From positions 49,761 to 113,760 of the forward strand of contig CASERQ010000005.1 of assembly GCA_949290395.1 (NCBI GenBank): a stretch of 64,000 bases of DNA, read 5' to 3'. This DNA is from an uncultured bacterium. Lineage in GTDB: Bacteria; Bacillota_I; Bacilli_A; RFN20; CAG-826. The notes under the pieces were generated by a model. That model did no database searches, had not been told where the DNA came from, and saw only the letters and a program-made list of their open reading frames with translations. The position numbers and the translations under genes were made by a program. Below are positions 56,129 through 64,000 of this stretch, piece by piece. The stretch's first letter is position 1; each line of letters begins with the position of its first letter.

Positions 56129-56204
56129 TGGTGCCGACTAAAGGCCTCGAACCTTCGACCTACTCATTACGAATGAGTTGCTCTACCAGCTGAGCTAAGT
56201 CGGC
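56129..56204 (-). tRNA. tRNA-Thr (CGT anticodon)
   Basis: On the minus strand: acceptor GCCGACT/AGTCGGC, D arm GCTCAGCTGGTAGAGC, anticodon stem ACTCA/TGAGT with loop TTCGTAA (anticodon CGT), T loop GTTCGAGG region, and encoded ACCA end. It reads ACG. Confidence 0.93.
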
Positions 56205-56321
56205 GCTTAATCATTATAACGGAAATTAATTTAATTTTATATACCTATTATTTGGCTTAAATTAGCCTTGTTTACTAATTTTAAGGCGTGATATATAATC
56301 TTTCCATATGAGGCGCTAAGT

Positions 56322-57335
56322 ATGGATGAAAAAGAGAAAGAAGTAAAAGAAACTAAAGAAGTAGTTCTTGAAAAATATAATACAAAATCCTGGTTTAAAT
56401 CGGGTTTTACAGGGTTTTTGCTTGGGTTAGCAGTTATTTTACCAGGAATTAGTGGCTCAACAATTGCTATTCTATTCAAACTTTACGACAAACTTCTTTA
56501 CTCAGTTAGTAATATATTTAAGAAATTTAAAGTTTGCTTTTTATTTTTGCTTCCTATTTTACTTGGTGGATTAATTGGTTTTATACTTGGCTTTTTTGTA
56601 ATTCAAAATGTCATTGAAAATTATACTTTTATTGTTGTTTCAATATTTGGTGGATTAATGCTAGGGGCAGCCCCTGAAATAGTTCAAGTTATTAAAAAAG
56701 AAAAAATAACGCCACTTAGAATCTCTTTAGTGCTTATTGGACTTGCTATCCCAATTGTTTTAAGTGCATCATTTGCTAGCATTCAAGAATTAGATGTTTC
56801 ATATTTATTTAATGATTTCCCTTGGTGGATTCATATTGTTGCTTTTTTAGTTGGAATTCTAATTTCTTTAACACAAATTATTCCAGGCTTATCGGCAACA
56901 GTTTTGCTTATGTCAATTGGCTTTTTTCAACCAATGATGGGAGCTGTTCATTTTGATACGCTTATCAATCAACCTATTTGGATATTGTTTTTCTTAATGT
57001 TTATTTTAGGATTTGTTGTTGGATTTTTCTTACTCAGTAAATTTTTTACTCTTTTATTTAAAAAATATTATGTGAATATGTATTTTTTAATAACAGGTTT
57101 AACTTTTGGTTCAATAATCTCTGTTTTATACAACAAAGACGTTTATAACGTCTATATAAATGTTTGGCCAAATGATCCGACTAAAATGGCAATTGATTTA
57201 GGAGTTGGAATTCCTTTATTTGTTATTTTTGCTGTCTTAGCTTTCCTCCTTGTTTTATATATGCAAAAAAGAAAGGCAAAAGAGAGCCAAGAATTAATCG
57301 AAAATAAAGAGAGTGAAACTATAGAAAATAAATAG
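56322..57335 (+). CDS. DUF368 polyprenyl-phosphate carrier (PopT-type)
   Basis: 337 residues with about eight to ten helices. The opening GLAVILPGISGSTIAILFKLYD is the DUF368 signature, a G-x-x-x-x-P-G-[VI]-S-G-[GS] loop, and the second half carries the mirrored IIPGLSATVLLMSIG, showing inverted repeat topology. DUF368 proteins were recently shown to return undecaprenyl phosphate to the inner face (PopT, alongside DedA-type UptA), which fits a genome with a surface-polysaccharide locus. GAGG precedes the start. Ends six bases from the convergent gene. Confidence 0.85.
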   Translation: MDEKEKEVKETKEVVLEKYNTKSWFKSGFTGFLLGLAVILPGISGSTIAILFKLYDKLLYSVSNIFKKFKVCFLFLLPILLGGLIGFILGFFVIQNVIENYTFIVVSIFGGLMLGAAPEIVQVIKKEKITPLRISLVLIGLAIPIVLSASFASIQELDVSYLFNDFPWWIHIVAFLVGILISLTQIIPGLSATVLLMSIGFFQPMMGAVHFDTLINQPIWILFFLMFILGFVVGFFLLSKFFTLLFKKYYVNMYFLITGLTFGSIISVLYNKDVYNVYINVWPNDPTKMAIDLGVGIPLFVIFAVLAFLLVLYMQKRKAKESQELIENKESETIENK

Positions 57336-57341
57336 TTACAA

Positions 57342-58442
57342 CTATTCATTAAAGGCGAAAAGATATAATTCTCTCTCGCATTTATTTCCACCAGCGTGCC
57401 CTCCCTTAAATCCGATAGGTTCATCAGCATCATAAAAAGTATATTTATCTTTGGAGATTAAGAAGTAGTCGCCTAAAGTTTCATCTAGATTAGGGTGTTT
57501 ATTTCCTTCTCCAAGAAGACCTTCATTAAGTAACTCTTCTTTAGAATAAATATAGAAATAATCGCCATAATATTTATTAGCAAGTTCTTTAAACTTTTCT
57601 TTATTTTTTACAAAAAAGCTTGCAAAAGAGCCTTCAATTACAAAAAACGGTTTAGATAGTGTAGCAAAGAAATCGTCGTGTTCTCTAATGGAGATTTCTT
57701 CAACATCCATAAATCCATGATCAGCAACAAGTAAAAATAAGGTATCTTTATTTTCTTCAACAAGAGTTTTTAATTTGCTTTCAAGGTAAATTAAGTTTTC
57801 TTTTATCGTGTTATTAAAGCGACCATTATCATGCAGCAAATGATCTGGATTAGATGAATATACATAAACAAAGTCGTGAGTTTTTATAAGTTTATCAGCT
57901 TCTTCAAAAAATTTATCAAAGTCATCTTCCTTAAAATGATTTTTAAAGAGGAAACTTGAAATGCTTGTGGCATTTACCTTTTGCGAAGCATTAAGTAGTT
58001 CCCAAATATAAGTTGGTTTTAAGATATTTTGTTGAACACTTGGATAAATTTTTGAGTGCTCTCTTTTATCGTTAGAAGAAAAAACATTAATTGGAGCACT
58101 GTGTTTTTTAAAATATTGTGTCCATCCAACATGTCCGTTTTCATAAGGATATAAACCTGTTGTAATAGCAGTTGTTGCTGCAACAGTTGTAGGAGGAAAA
58201 ATACTTAACAATTCAAATTTTTTATGTGAATAAATATAAAGAATATCGTTTTTATAATAATCAGCGATAACTTTTCCAAATCCATCAAAAAGAACAAGAG
58301 CAATCTTTTCTTTTTTGGTCTTCGCCAAAATTTCATCAACTTTCTTTAATGTTGGGTGAAAAGTAGGAATATTAAAAAAATTAAGTATTGAATTACTAAG
58401 ATTTACTAAAGTGTTTTCTTTGTCTAAATATAATTTTTCCAT
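57342..58442 (-). CDS. Alkaline-phosphatase-superfamily phosphodiesterase (nucleotide pyrophosphatase-like)
   Basis: 366 residues from the ATG at 58442. FDGFGKVI supplies the first metal Asp, then PTTVAATTAITTGLYP carries the Thr nucleophile region, and VADHGFM and HAGG the later metal-binding Asp/His. This is the type I phosphodiesterase group that resembles PglZ/ENPP enzymes. Neither ATG 58442 nor 58472 has a ribosome site; 58472 lies right after the U-run of the rpsD terminator, so I prefer 58442. Substrate unknown; there is no signal peptide. Confidence 0.8.
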   Translation of the reverse strand: MEKLYLDKENTLVNLSNSILNFFNIPTFHPTLKKVDEILAKTKKEKIALVLFDGFGKVIADYYKNDILYIYSHKKFELLSIFPPTTVAATTAITTGLYPYENGHVGWTQYFKKHSAPINVFSSNDKREHSKIYPSVQQNILKPTYIWELLNASQKVNATSISSFLFKNHFKEDDFDKFFEEADKLIKTHDFVYVYSSNPDHLLHDNGRFNNTIKENLIYLESKLKTLVEENKDTLFLLVADHGFMDVEEISIREHDDFFATLSKPFFVIEGSFASFFVKNKEKFKELANKYYGDYFYIYSKEELLNEGLLGEGNKHPNLDETLGDYFLISKDKYTFYDADEPIGFKGGHAGGNKCERELYLFAFNE

Positions 58443-58472
58443 AGCACAAAAGAATAACACACTTTTAAGCAT

Positions 58473-58497
58473 AAAAAAACAGCCAGTTTCCCGGCTG
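58473..58497 (-). terminator. Terminator of rpsD
   Basis: On the minus strand CAGCCGG / CTGGCTG (58497-58480, one G-U) with a GAAA tetraloop, followed by TTTTTTT to 58473. It ends just before the next possible start at 58472. Confidence 0.9.
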
Positions 58498-58523
58498 CTA
58501 ACTTTGCTACATTTAAGTTATTA

Positions 58524-59150
58524 CTAGATAATTCTGTTGTAGTATTCGACGATGAGAGCTTCGTTGATTTCTTTAGAAAGTTCGCTTCTTTCTGGTAATC
58601 TAACGAATCTTCCTTCCATCTTTTCCTTGTTGATTTCAACATAAGGAACTGTAACAGTTGTGTTATCTAAAGACGTTTTAATAACAGCGATATCTTTGCT
58701 GTTTTCTTTGATGCCAATGACATCGTTAACATTACAAAGATATGATGGAATATCAATTGTTTTACCATTAACAACGATGTGTTTGTGGTTAACAAGTTGT
58801 CTTGCAGCTCTTCTAGTAGGTGCAAATCCTAATCTGTAGACTAAGTTATCAAGTCTTGATTCAAGGATTGTCATGAATGCTGTACCTGTAACACCTTTTG
58901 ATTTTCTAGCTTTTAAGAATAATCTTCTAAATTGTTTTTCGTTAACACCATAAAGATCTCTTAATTTTTGTTTTTCGGTGAGTTGCTTTCCATATTCGGA
59001 TAATTTCTTTCTTTCAGCACCGTGTTGTCCTGGTGCGTAATCTCTCTTATCACCTTTCTTTAAAGTGTGGCCGTTAAATTCTTCGCCTGTTCCTAAGAGT
59101 GAAAATTGTAATCTTCTAGCTCTTTTCCATTTTGGTCCTGTATATCTCAT
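58524..59150 (-). CDS. rpsD: 30S ribosomal protein S4
   Basis: 208 residues, full length. [14 protein letters not shown], then the S4 RNA-binding domain [39 protein letters not shown] are unmistakable. Assembles early on the small subunit 5' domain. Its RBS AAGGAGGAG is strong. It stands alone here with its own terminator, as in Bacillus. S4 represses its own mRNA in many Firmicutes. Confidence 0.98.
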   Translation of the reverse strand: MRYTGPKWKRARRLQFSLLGTGEEFNGHTLKKGDKRDYAPGQHGAERKKLSEYGKQLTEKQKLRDLYGVNEKQFRRLFLKARKSKGVTGTAFMTILESRLDNLVYRLGFAPTRRAARQLVNHKHIVVNGKTIDIPSYLCNVNDVIGIKENSKDIAVIKTSLDNTTVTVPYVEINKEKMEGRFVRLPERSELSKEINEALIVEYYNRII

Positions 59151-59320
59151 TTTTTCTCCTCCTTACATTGTAAAGCGGGTTACTAACTCCTTACTCCTAC
59201 GGTGAACAAATACGAGGTTCGCTTCTGTAGCCTAAGTTACTACTGTAGTCATTGACTTTTGTTTCACTAGACGAGTCGTGTTAATAATGCTGCATTTACA
59301 TGCCTATAAAGGATACAACG
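59151..59320 (-). promoter_or_regulatory. Possible rpsD autoregulatory leader
   Basis: The ~170 bases upstream of rpsD are noncoding and contain several self-complementary parts, such as CGAACCTCGT and GTAGGAGTAAGGAG, compatible with a structured S4-binding leader as known in Firmicutes. The fold could not be checked. Confidence 0.35.
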
Positions 59321-59466
59321 TTTGAAGCGAGATATCAAATATTATTTTCTTTATATATGACAGTTCTAGTCTTATTTTTTATTTAGAACTCCTTATGGAA
59401 AAAAAGGAATCTATTTTCACACAACAAAAATAAGGAAGGTTTAAATTTGGATGCGAGTTTTTAAGT

Positions 59467-59678
59467 ACTTCACACTGAGTAAAGCGAAGTGTGAAGTAAG
59501 TGTGAAGTTTGACTTCAAAGTGGTGTGAAGTTTTTCGTTGTTTTGAGTGCAAGATATAACTTTAAGAATGAAGTAAGTGGATGAATGATTTCGAATTTTT
59601 GCGATAAAATGAGCAAAATATTTGCTTCACACTTATTGAAGTGAAGTGTGAAGTAAGTGTGAAGTTTTACTTCACACT
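59467..59678. repeat. Cluster of GTGTGAAG/CTTCACAC repeats
   Basis: At least eight copies of GTGTGAAG in both orientations lie between 59467 and 59678. Two 32-base direct copies (59486-59517 and 59643-59674) differ at one base. Two hairpin-capable pairs of ACTTCACACT/AGTGTGAAGT exist: 59467-59476 with 59488-59497, and 59656-59665 with 59669-59678. The stretch encodes no plausible protein. Confidence 0.8.
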
Positions 59679-59788
59679 GGGAATTTATGTATTCATTCTT
59701 CTTAGCAAATTGTAAGGTATATACGATTAATGAAAGTACATTTATTACCATGTAATAACTTTAGCCCTTTCATATAGAAAAAATGTGA
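59679..59788. other. Noncoding stretch before ezrA
   Basis: Together with 59321-59466 this is intergenic. I see nothing in it beyond the repeat cluster and the ezrA promoter region. Confidence 0.4.
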
Positions 59789-59809
59789 ACTCTAGTATAA
59801 AATACTAGA
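59789..59809 (+). promoter_or_regulatory. Dyad overlapping the ezrA -10
   Basis: CTCTAGTAT (59789-59797) / ATACTAGAG (59801-59809), 3-base centre, a perfect 9-bp dyad. TATAAA at 59795-59800 would be the -10 inside it, with AGAAGGTG just downstream as the ribosome site. It could be an operator or a hairpin. Confidence 0.5.
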
Positions 59810-59824
59810 GAAGGTGTTTAAAAA

Positions 59825-61564
59825 ATGAATATTATAGTACTTGATGGTTTATCAACCGAGTTAATTATTACTTTAGTTGTATGCGTTATTTTTGCTGTGT
59901 TTCTTCTAGGCATTGTCTTTTATTTTGGACTTTGCAAATTTTATTTGAATAAAAAGAAATGTCGTAAACAACTTGAAATTTATCAATCAAAATATGAATA
60001 TTTACATGCTCTTTTAACTGGTCAAGATAATTCATACATTCAAAGACTTGAAATCATTTCCCGTACTAATCTTTTATATAGTGATATTCATGCCTCATAC
60101 TTCAAAAGAAGTAAAGAAATCAGAGAAACAATTGATCAAAAGTACCAAGATATTCTTTTCCAACTTCAAAGTTATTTAGAAGATAACAAAACTCGTGAAT
60201 TTAAACTTTATCTAAAAGAAAAAATGCCTATCTTGAAACAATATGAAGATGCAGTTAATAGTTTAAATAGCGATCTTGTTAACGTCATTAAACCAGAAGA
60301 AGATGCTCGTCAAATGATGTTAAATGAAAAAGAAAAATTAAGAGACGTTAAATCTAAATTTAATTTCAATGAGAATGATTTAACTTTTGTTGCGTCAAGT
60401 TTCCAACAAGTTTTCTTAAAAATTGATAGAAAATGTAATGAATTTGAAGATTTAGTTGAAAATGCAAATTATGATGATGCAAAAGCAATCATTCCTGAAA
60501 TTGATAAAGTCTTAAATCTTTTAGATAAATTAATCGATCAAATTCCAGGACTTGTTAAAGAAGTTAATGATGTTATTCCTCAAAAAGTAGAGCATTTAAA
60601 AAATGAATATGAAAGACTTTTAAGAGATGGCAAACCTTTAAATCATCTTCATGTTGAACAAGTAATTGATGAAATTAATGATGCTTTAGAAACTGAAAGA
60701 TCAAATATCAAAAACTTAGCTATTTCTCATATTGCTAGTGAAACAGAGCAAATTGAGTCAATTATCGACAATATTTTAGAAAAATTTAAGGAAGAAGAAG
60801 CGGCTTTTGATGAATTCAATACCAAAAAAGACGTTATTATTAGTGAATTCTTAAATTACGACAAAGAACTTGTTAAGATTAATAATAATATTGTTAATTT
60901 TAAAAAAGTTTATATTCTTGATGAAGATCACGCTAACGAACTTGAAAATATAAGAAACTTAGTTGAAGACGTTAGCATTAATAAACGTCGTCTTGATCAA
61001 TATATGAGAAACGTTGAACCTTATCCTTATTCTGAACTTTTAGAAAAATTAAAACTTTTAGAAAATGGAACTCGTGAAATTAGTTCAAGAATTAACTCTT
61101 TCAATGATTATTTGATTTCTCTTAAAAAAGATAGTGAACTTGCTTATAAAAATATTCAAACAAAATATGAACTTTTAAAAGAACATGAAAAAATCATTAG
61201 AGATTTAAAAGTAGAAAAATACGTTGATTATTTCCAAATCAGATTTGAGGATTGTTATGCATTAATTGATGATATTTCTAAAATTTTAATGAAAGTCCCA
61301 ATTGATGTTAACCAAGTTAACCAATATCAAAGAGAGTTAAATGATAAAGCAAATAATCTAGTAAAGGAAATTCAGGATTTAGACAACTATAGACGCCTTG
61401 CAAGTGAAGACATTTTGCTTGTTAATAGAGATAGAATGAAATTTTCCGAAATTAATAACATCATTTCTCAAGCTGAAACTTTATATTTAAGTGGTGATTT
61501 CAAGTCGGCATATGAAATGAGTGAACAAGCTTTAAATAAATTAAATTTTAGGGATAAACAATGA
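59825..61564 (+). CDS. ezrA: Septation ring formation regulator EzrA
   Basis: 579 residues: one N-terminal helix (about 12-35) and then a long cytoplasmic array of helical bundles, with ANYDDAKAIIPEIDKVLNLL followed by LIDQIPGLVKEVN typical of EzrA. It regulates FtsZ ring positioning at the membrane. Synteny with nifS-type desulfurase and thiI downstream is the same as in Bacillus. Ends in an overlap with the desulfurase gene (ATGA). Confidence 0.92.
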   Translation: MNIIVLDGLSTELIITLVVCVIFAVFLLGIVFYFGLCKFYLNKKKCRKQLEIYQSKYEYLHALLTGQDNSYIQRLEIISRTNLLYSDIHASYFKRSKEIRETIDQKYQDILFQLQSYLEDNKTREFKLYLKEKMPILKQYEDAVNSLNSDLVNVIKPEEDARQMMLNEKEKLRDVKSKFNFNENDLTFVASSFQQVFLKIDRKCNEFEDLVENANYDDAKAIIPEIDKVLNLLDKLIDQIPGLVKEVNDVIPQKVEHLKNEYERLLRDGKPLNHLHVEQVIDEINDALETERSNIKNLAISHIASETEQIESIIDNILEKFKEEEAAFDEFNTKKDVIISEFLNYDKELVKINNNIVNFKKVYILDEDHANELENIRNLVEDVSINKRRLDQYMRNVEPYPYSELLEKLKLLENGTREISSRINSFNDYLISLKKDSELAYKNIQTKYELLKEHEKIIRDLKVEKYVDYFQIRFEDCYALIDDISKILMKVPIDVNQVNQYQRELNDKANNLVKEIQDLDNYRRLASEDILLVNRDRMKFSEINNIISQAETLYLSGDFKSAYEMSEQALNKLNFRDKQ

Positions 61565-62688
61565 TCTATTTTGATAATGCAAGCTCAACAAGACCAATAA
61601 AGGAAAGTCTTGATGTTTTTTATGAAGCGAGTTTGAACTCATACTTTAATCCTAATTCAATTCATGCTCCTAGCATGAAACTTTTTAATGAAATTAATAG
61701 AATCAAAGATAATTTTTTACGTAAACTTAAGCTCGATTCAACTTATGAAGTTATTTTTACAAGTGGTGCAAGCGAATCAAATAATCTTGCTGTTATTGGT
61801 TACGCTTTAAAAAATCAAAATAGAGGTAAAAAATTAATTTCAACTAAAATAGAGCATGAAAGCATTTTAGAAGTGTTTAAATATTTAGAAACTTTAGGTT
61901 TTCAGGTTACTTATTTAGATATTAATGAAAAAGGCGAAATCGATATTGAATATTTTAAAAAAGTAATCGATAAAGATACAATTTTGTGCTCAATAATGCC
62001 TGTTAATAATGAAGTAGGGAATATTTTAAATATAAAAGAAATAAAAGAAATTATTAAAAATTATCCAAAGTGTGTTTTACATTGTGACGCCGCTCAAACT
62101 CTTGGCAAGGAAAAATTCGATTTTTCCTTGGCTGATATGTTTACAATTTCAGCCCATAAAATTTATGGTATTAAAGGCATTGGTGCTCTTATTAAAAAGA
62201 AAAAAATCATGCTCAAACCTATAATTTATGGAGGAGGTCAAGAAGGAGGACTTAGAAGCGGAACCCTTGATTATCCAGCAATTCTTTCTTTTAACACCTC
62301 ACTTAATTATGTAATTGATAATTTTAACGAAATTCATAAAAAGATTAAGGTTTTGCAAGGCTTTTTACTTGAAGAACTTAGTAAAATTGATGAAGTTAAG
62401 ATAAATAACTATCAAAATTCAACGCCTTATATTGTAAATTTTTCCTTAAAAACGAAGAAAGCTAGCGTTGTTGTTGAAGCTTTATCTAACAAAGAAATTT
62501 ATTGTTCAAGTGTTTCAGCTTGTAACTCTAAAAAAGAAAGTCCATCGCATGTATTACTGGCGATTGGAAAAAGCGAAAAAGATGCGTATAATTCTATTCG
62601 TCTTTCTTTAGGGAAAGATAATTCGCTCGAAGAATGCGAAGAATTTATCAAAGTTTTTAAAGAAATTATTAGTAGTGTCAGAGGTTAA
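61561..62688 (+). CDS. Cysteine desulfurase (NifS/IscS family, NifZ-type)
   Basis: 375 residues. A PLP enzyme: DAAQTLGKEKFDF near 175-188, ISAHKIYG with Lys200 as Schiff-base lysine, and the active-site Cys321 in SVSACNSKK. It removes sulfur from cysteine to pass it on to ThiI. In Bacillus the equivalent pair (nifZ-thiI) makes 4-thiouridine in tRNA. Overlap with ezrA is ATGA, and three bases separate it from thiI. Confidence 0.93.
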   Translation: MIYFDNASSTRPIKESLDVFYEASLNSYFNPNSIHAPSMKLFNEINRIKDNFLRKLKLDSTYEVIFTSGASESNNLAVIGYALKNQNRGKKLISTKIEHESILEVFKYLETLGFQVTYLDINEKGEIDIEYFKKVIDKDTILCSIMPVNNEVGNILNIKEIKEIIKNYPKCVLHCDAAQTLGKEKFDFSLADMFTISAHKIYGIKGIGALIKKKKIMLKPIIYGGGQEGGLRSGTLDYPAILSFNTSLNYVIDNFNEIHKKIKVLQGFLLEELSKIDEVKINNYQNSTPYIVNFSLKTKKASVVVEALSNKEIYCSSVSACNSKKESPSHVLLAIGKSEKDAYNSIRLSLGKDNSLEECEEFIKVFKEIISSVRG

Positions 62689-62691
62689 GAT

Positions 62692-63852
62692 ATGGAATAC
62701 AACACGATTATTGTAAGATTTGGAGAAATGTCAACGAAAGGAAAAAATAAAAGGGATTTTATTAATTCTTTAGCTCGTTCAATTAGACATTCTTTAAAAG
62801 ATAATGAAGACGATTATGAAATGATTATCCGTCATGATCATATCTATTTAAATTTAATAAATGAAATTCCTGATATTGTTGAAAAACTTAAAGATATTAG
62901 TGGAATGTATTCTTTTTCACTCGCTTTGAAAATCGACCAAGATTTAGACAATATTTTAGAAACTTCTTTGAAAATTATTAGAGAAGAAAAAGGCGATACT
63001 TTCAAAATTAGAACTAGAAGAATTGATAAATCTTATCCTTTTATTAGCGATGAAATTAATAGAAAAATCGCAACTATTGTCTTAAAAAACACTCAAAAAA
63101 GAGTTGATGTTCATAATCCAGATATTTTACTTGATATCGAAATTAGAGAAGACGCAGCTTATTTATTTACTGAAACTGTTAAAGGAATGGGCGGCTATCC
63201 AAGTGGGACAATAGGAAAAAGTTTGATGATGTTAAGTGGCGGAATTGATTCACCTGTTGCTGCTTATTTACTTCTTAAAAGAGGCGTTGATATAACCTGC
63301 ATCCACTATGCTTCCCCGCCTTATACAAATAGTGGCGTTATAGATAAAATTGAAGATATCCTTCATAAATTAACAAAATATCAAACAAAGATTAAGTTAT
63401 ATGTAATTCCTTTTACAAAGATTCAAGAAAAGATTTATGAAATATCTCCTGAAGGCTATCCAATTACTATCATGAGAAGAATGATGTATCGTTTAGCAGA
63501 ACGCCTTGCTAATAGACTTAGAATAAATTCTATTTCAAATGGTGAAAGTATTGGCCAAGTTGCTTCTCAAACCATTGATTCAATTAATGTAATTAATGAA
63601 GTTACAAATATGCCTGTTTTAAGACCACTTTGTATCTTTGATAAAGTCGATATCATTAAAATCAGTGAAAAAATTGGAACTTATGATATTTCAATTAGAC
63701 CTTTTGAAGATTGTTGTACAATTTTTGCTCCAGTCAGACCTAAAACTTCTCCAAAACTTGAAGAATGTATTGAAATAGAGAAGAAGTTTGACTTTGAACC
63801 TTTACTTGAAGAAGCACTTAAAAATGCAGAACTTAAAATAATTAAAGACTAA
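62692..63852 (+). CDS. thiI: tRNA 4-thiouridine synthase ThiI
   Basis: 386 residues. N-terminal ferredoxin-like and THUMP domains (about 1-165, with GEMSTKGKN near 11) bind tRNA; then the P-loop SGGIDSPVAAYLL near 182-194 adenylates U8. There is no C-terminal rhodanese domain, the usual short form in Gram-positives. C (EDCCTIFAP) supplies the sulfur-carrying or structural cysteines. Adjacent desulfurase is the sulfur donor. Followed by an intrinsic terminator. Confidence 0.96.
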   Translation: MEYNTIIVRFGEMSTKGKNKRDFINSLARSIRHSLKDNEDDYEMIIRHDHIYLNLINEIPDIVEKLKDISGMYSFSLALKIDQDLDNILETSLKIIREEKGDTFKIRTRRIDKSYPFISDEINRKIATIVLKNTQKRVDVHNPDILLDIEIREDAAYLFTETVKGMGGYPSGTIGKSLMMLSGGIDSPVAAYLLLKRGVDITCIHYASPPYTNSGVIDKIEDILHKLTKYQTKIKLYVIPFTKIQEKIYEISPEGYPITIMRRMMYRLAERLANRLRINSISNGESIGQVASQTIDSINVINEVTNMPVLRPLCIFDKVDIIKISEKIGTYDISIRPFEDCCTIFAPVRPKTSPKLEECIEIEKKFDFEPLLEEALKNAELKIIKD

Positions 63853-63868
63853 TAAAAAACAAAAGAAA

Positions 63869-63902
63869 AATGCCGCTCATGATTGAGCGGCATTAATTTT
63901 TG
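63869..63902 (+). terminator. Intrinsic terminator of ezrA-nifZ-thiI
   Basis: AATGCCGCTCA (63869-63879) / TGAGCGGCATT (63884-63894), loop TGAT, followed by AATTTTTT. Confidence 0.92.
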
Positions 63903-63906
63903 GCCC

Positions 63907-63957
63907 TATAAAATCTAGCGGGGTTTTAAAATTCTAACCTCCCCGTTTGATTTTATA
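63907..63957. other. Structured noncoding stretch at the window end
   Basis: TATAAAATC (63907-63915) pairs with GATTTTATA (63949-63957), and CGGGG (63919-63923) with CCCCG (63941-63945). A further stem GTTCTT/AAGAAC (63976-63991, loop GGCG) follows. Could be the leader or terminator of a gene outside the window. Confidence 0.45.
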
Positions 63958-64000
63958 AAAAAACCTTTCATAATTGTTCTTGGCGAAGAACATACATGAA

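Noticed and set aside
55975..56193. Open frame of 72 residues (+)
   Set aside because: It runs into the tRNA-Thr gene, where antisense tRNA sequence yields apparent T-K-G-L-E-P-S-T coding.
59515..59751. Open frame of 78 residues (-)
   Set aside because: It runs through the GTGTGAAG repeat cluster without ribosome site or similarity.
1..64000. CRISPR array or integrase/IS element
   Set aside because: No regularly spaced long direct repeats and no intact transposase or recombinase were found; the repeats at 55852 and 59467 lack unique spacers of constant length.

Overview
The window is AT-rich, densely packed DNA from a low-GC Gram-positive bacterium. TGA ends many real genes and TGG encodes Trp, so the code is standard and this is not a TGA-recoded mollicute. 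The order rpsD / ezrA / nifS-type desulfurase / thiI, a SipW-type signal peptidase, Bacilli-style Shine-Dalgarno sites and a plant-sugar operon suggest an uncultured Bacilli, Erysipelotrichia or Mollicutes-related gut or rumen commensal. That placement is inference; no taxonomic search was possible.

Layout. 1-2.1 kb: the tail of an unknown gene, a short-chain dehydrogenase and a DUF308 membrane protein. 2.6-16.6 kb: a surface-polysaccharide locus with two tandem paralogous polymerase/ligase-like membrane proteins, a polyprenyl-phosphate sugar-phosphate transferase, several glycosyltransferases, a hexapeptide acyltransferase, a third polymerase-like protein, a Wzx flippase and an RmlB-like dehydratase; galE follows at 18.8 kb. 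Between them sit a HigB-type toxin (apparent ATT start) overlapping a HigA-ImmA/IrrE antitoxin-protease, then a DUF1836 regulator. 19.9-24 kb is mixed: a relic of a DUF4143 ATPase, an AlbA_2/Schlafen-type regulator, tRNA-Gln, two SHOCT-domain membrane proteins and a DUF5662 protein.

24.3-30.1 kb is the most unusual part: an ER-type (SipW-like) signal peptidase between three secreted proteins that share an N-terminal G-[S/T]-G-[F/L]-x-x-W-x-F-G motif. It looks like a TasA/camelysin-type fibre or matrix operon with otherwise unrecognised proteins. Opposite it is a membrane protein with a histone-H1-like Lys/Ser/Thr tail. Then comes a GT2 / PlsC-like / membrane-Nudix operon (31.9-34.8 kb).

35.0-52.6 kb is a hemicellulose (xylan-type) catabolic operon: a divergent AraC-family regulator broken at a 7-base A/T run, then GH2, permuted GH3, GH1, a GPH-family symporter, GH43, GH39, xylose isomerase, xylulokinase and GH78. 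The glycosidases have no visible signal peptides, so imported oligosaccharides are probably hydrolysed inside the cell and xylose enters via XylA/XylB. After it lie an ABC-F ATPase, a decayed GH29 fucosidase and tRNA-Thr. The end of the window is housekeeping: a DUF368 (PopT-type) polyprenyl-phosphate carrier, a phosphodiesterase-like protein, rpsD, then ezrA, a cysteine desulfurase and thiI. A cluster of short GTGTGAAG repeats lies between rpsD and ezrA.
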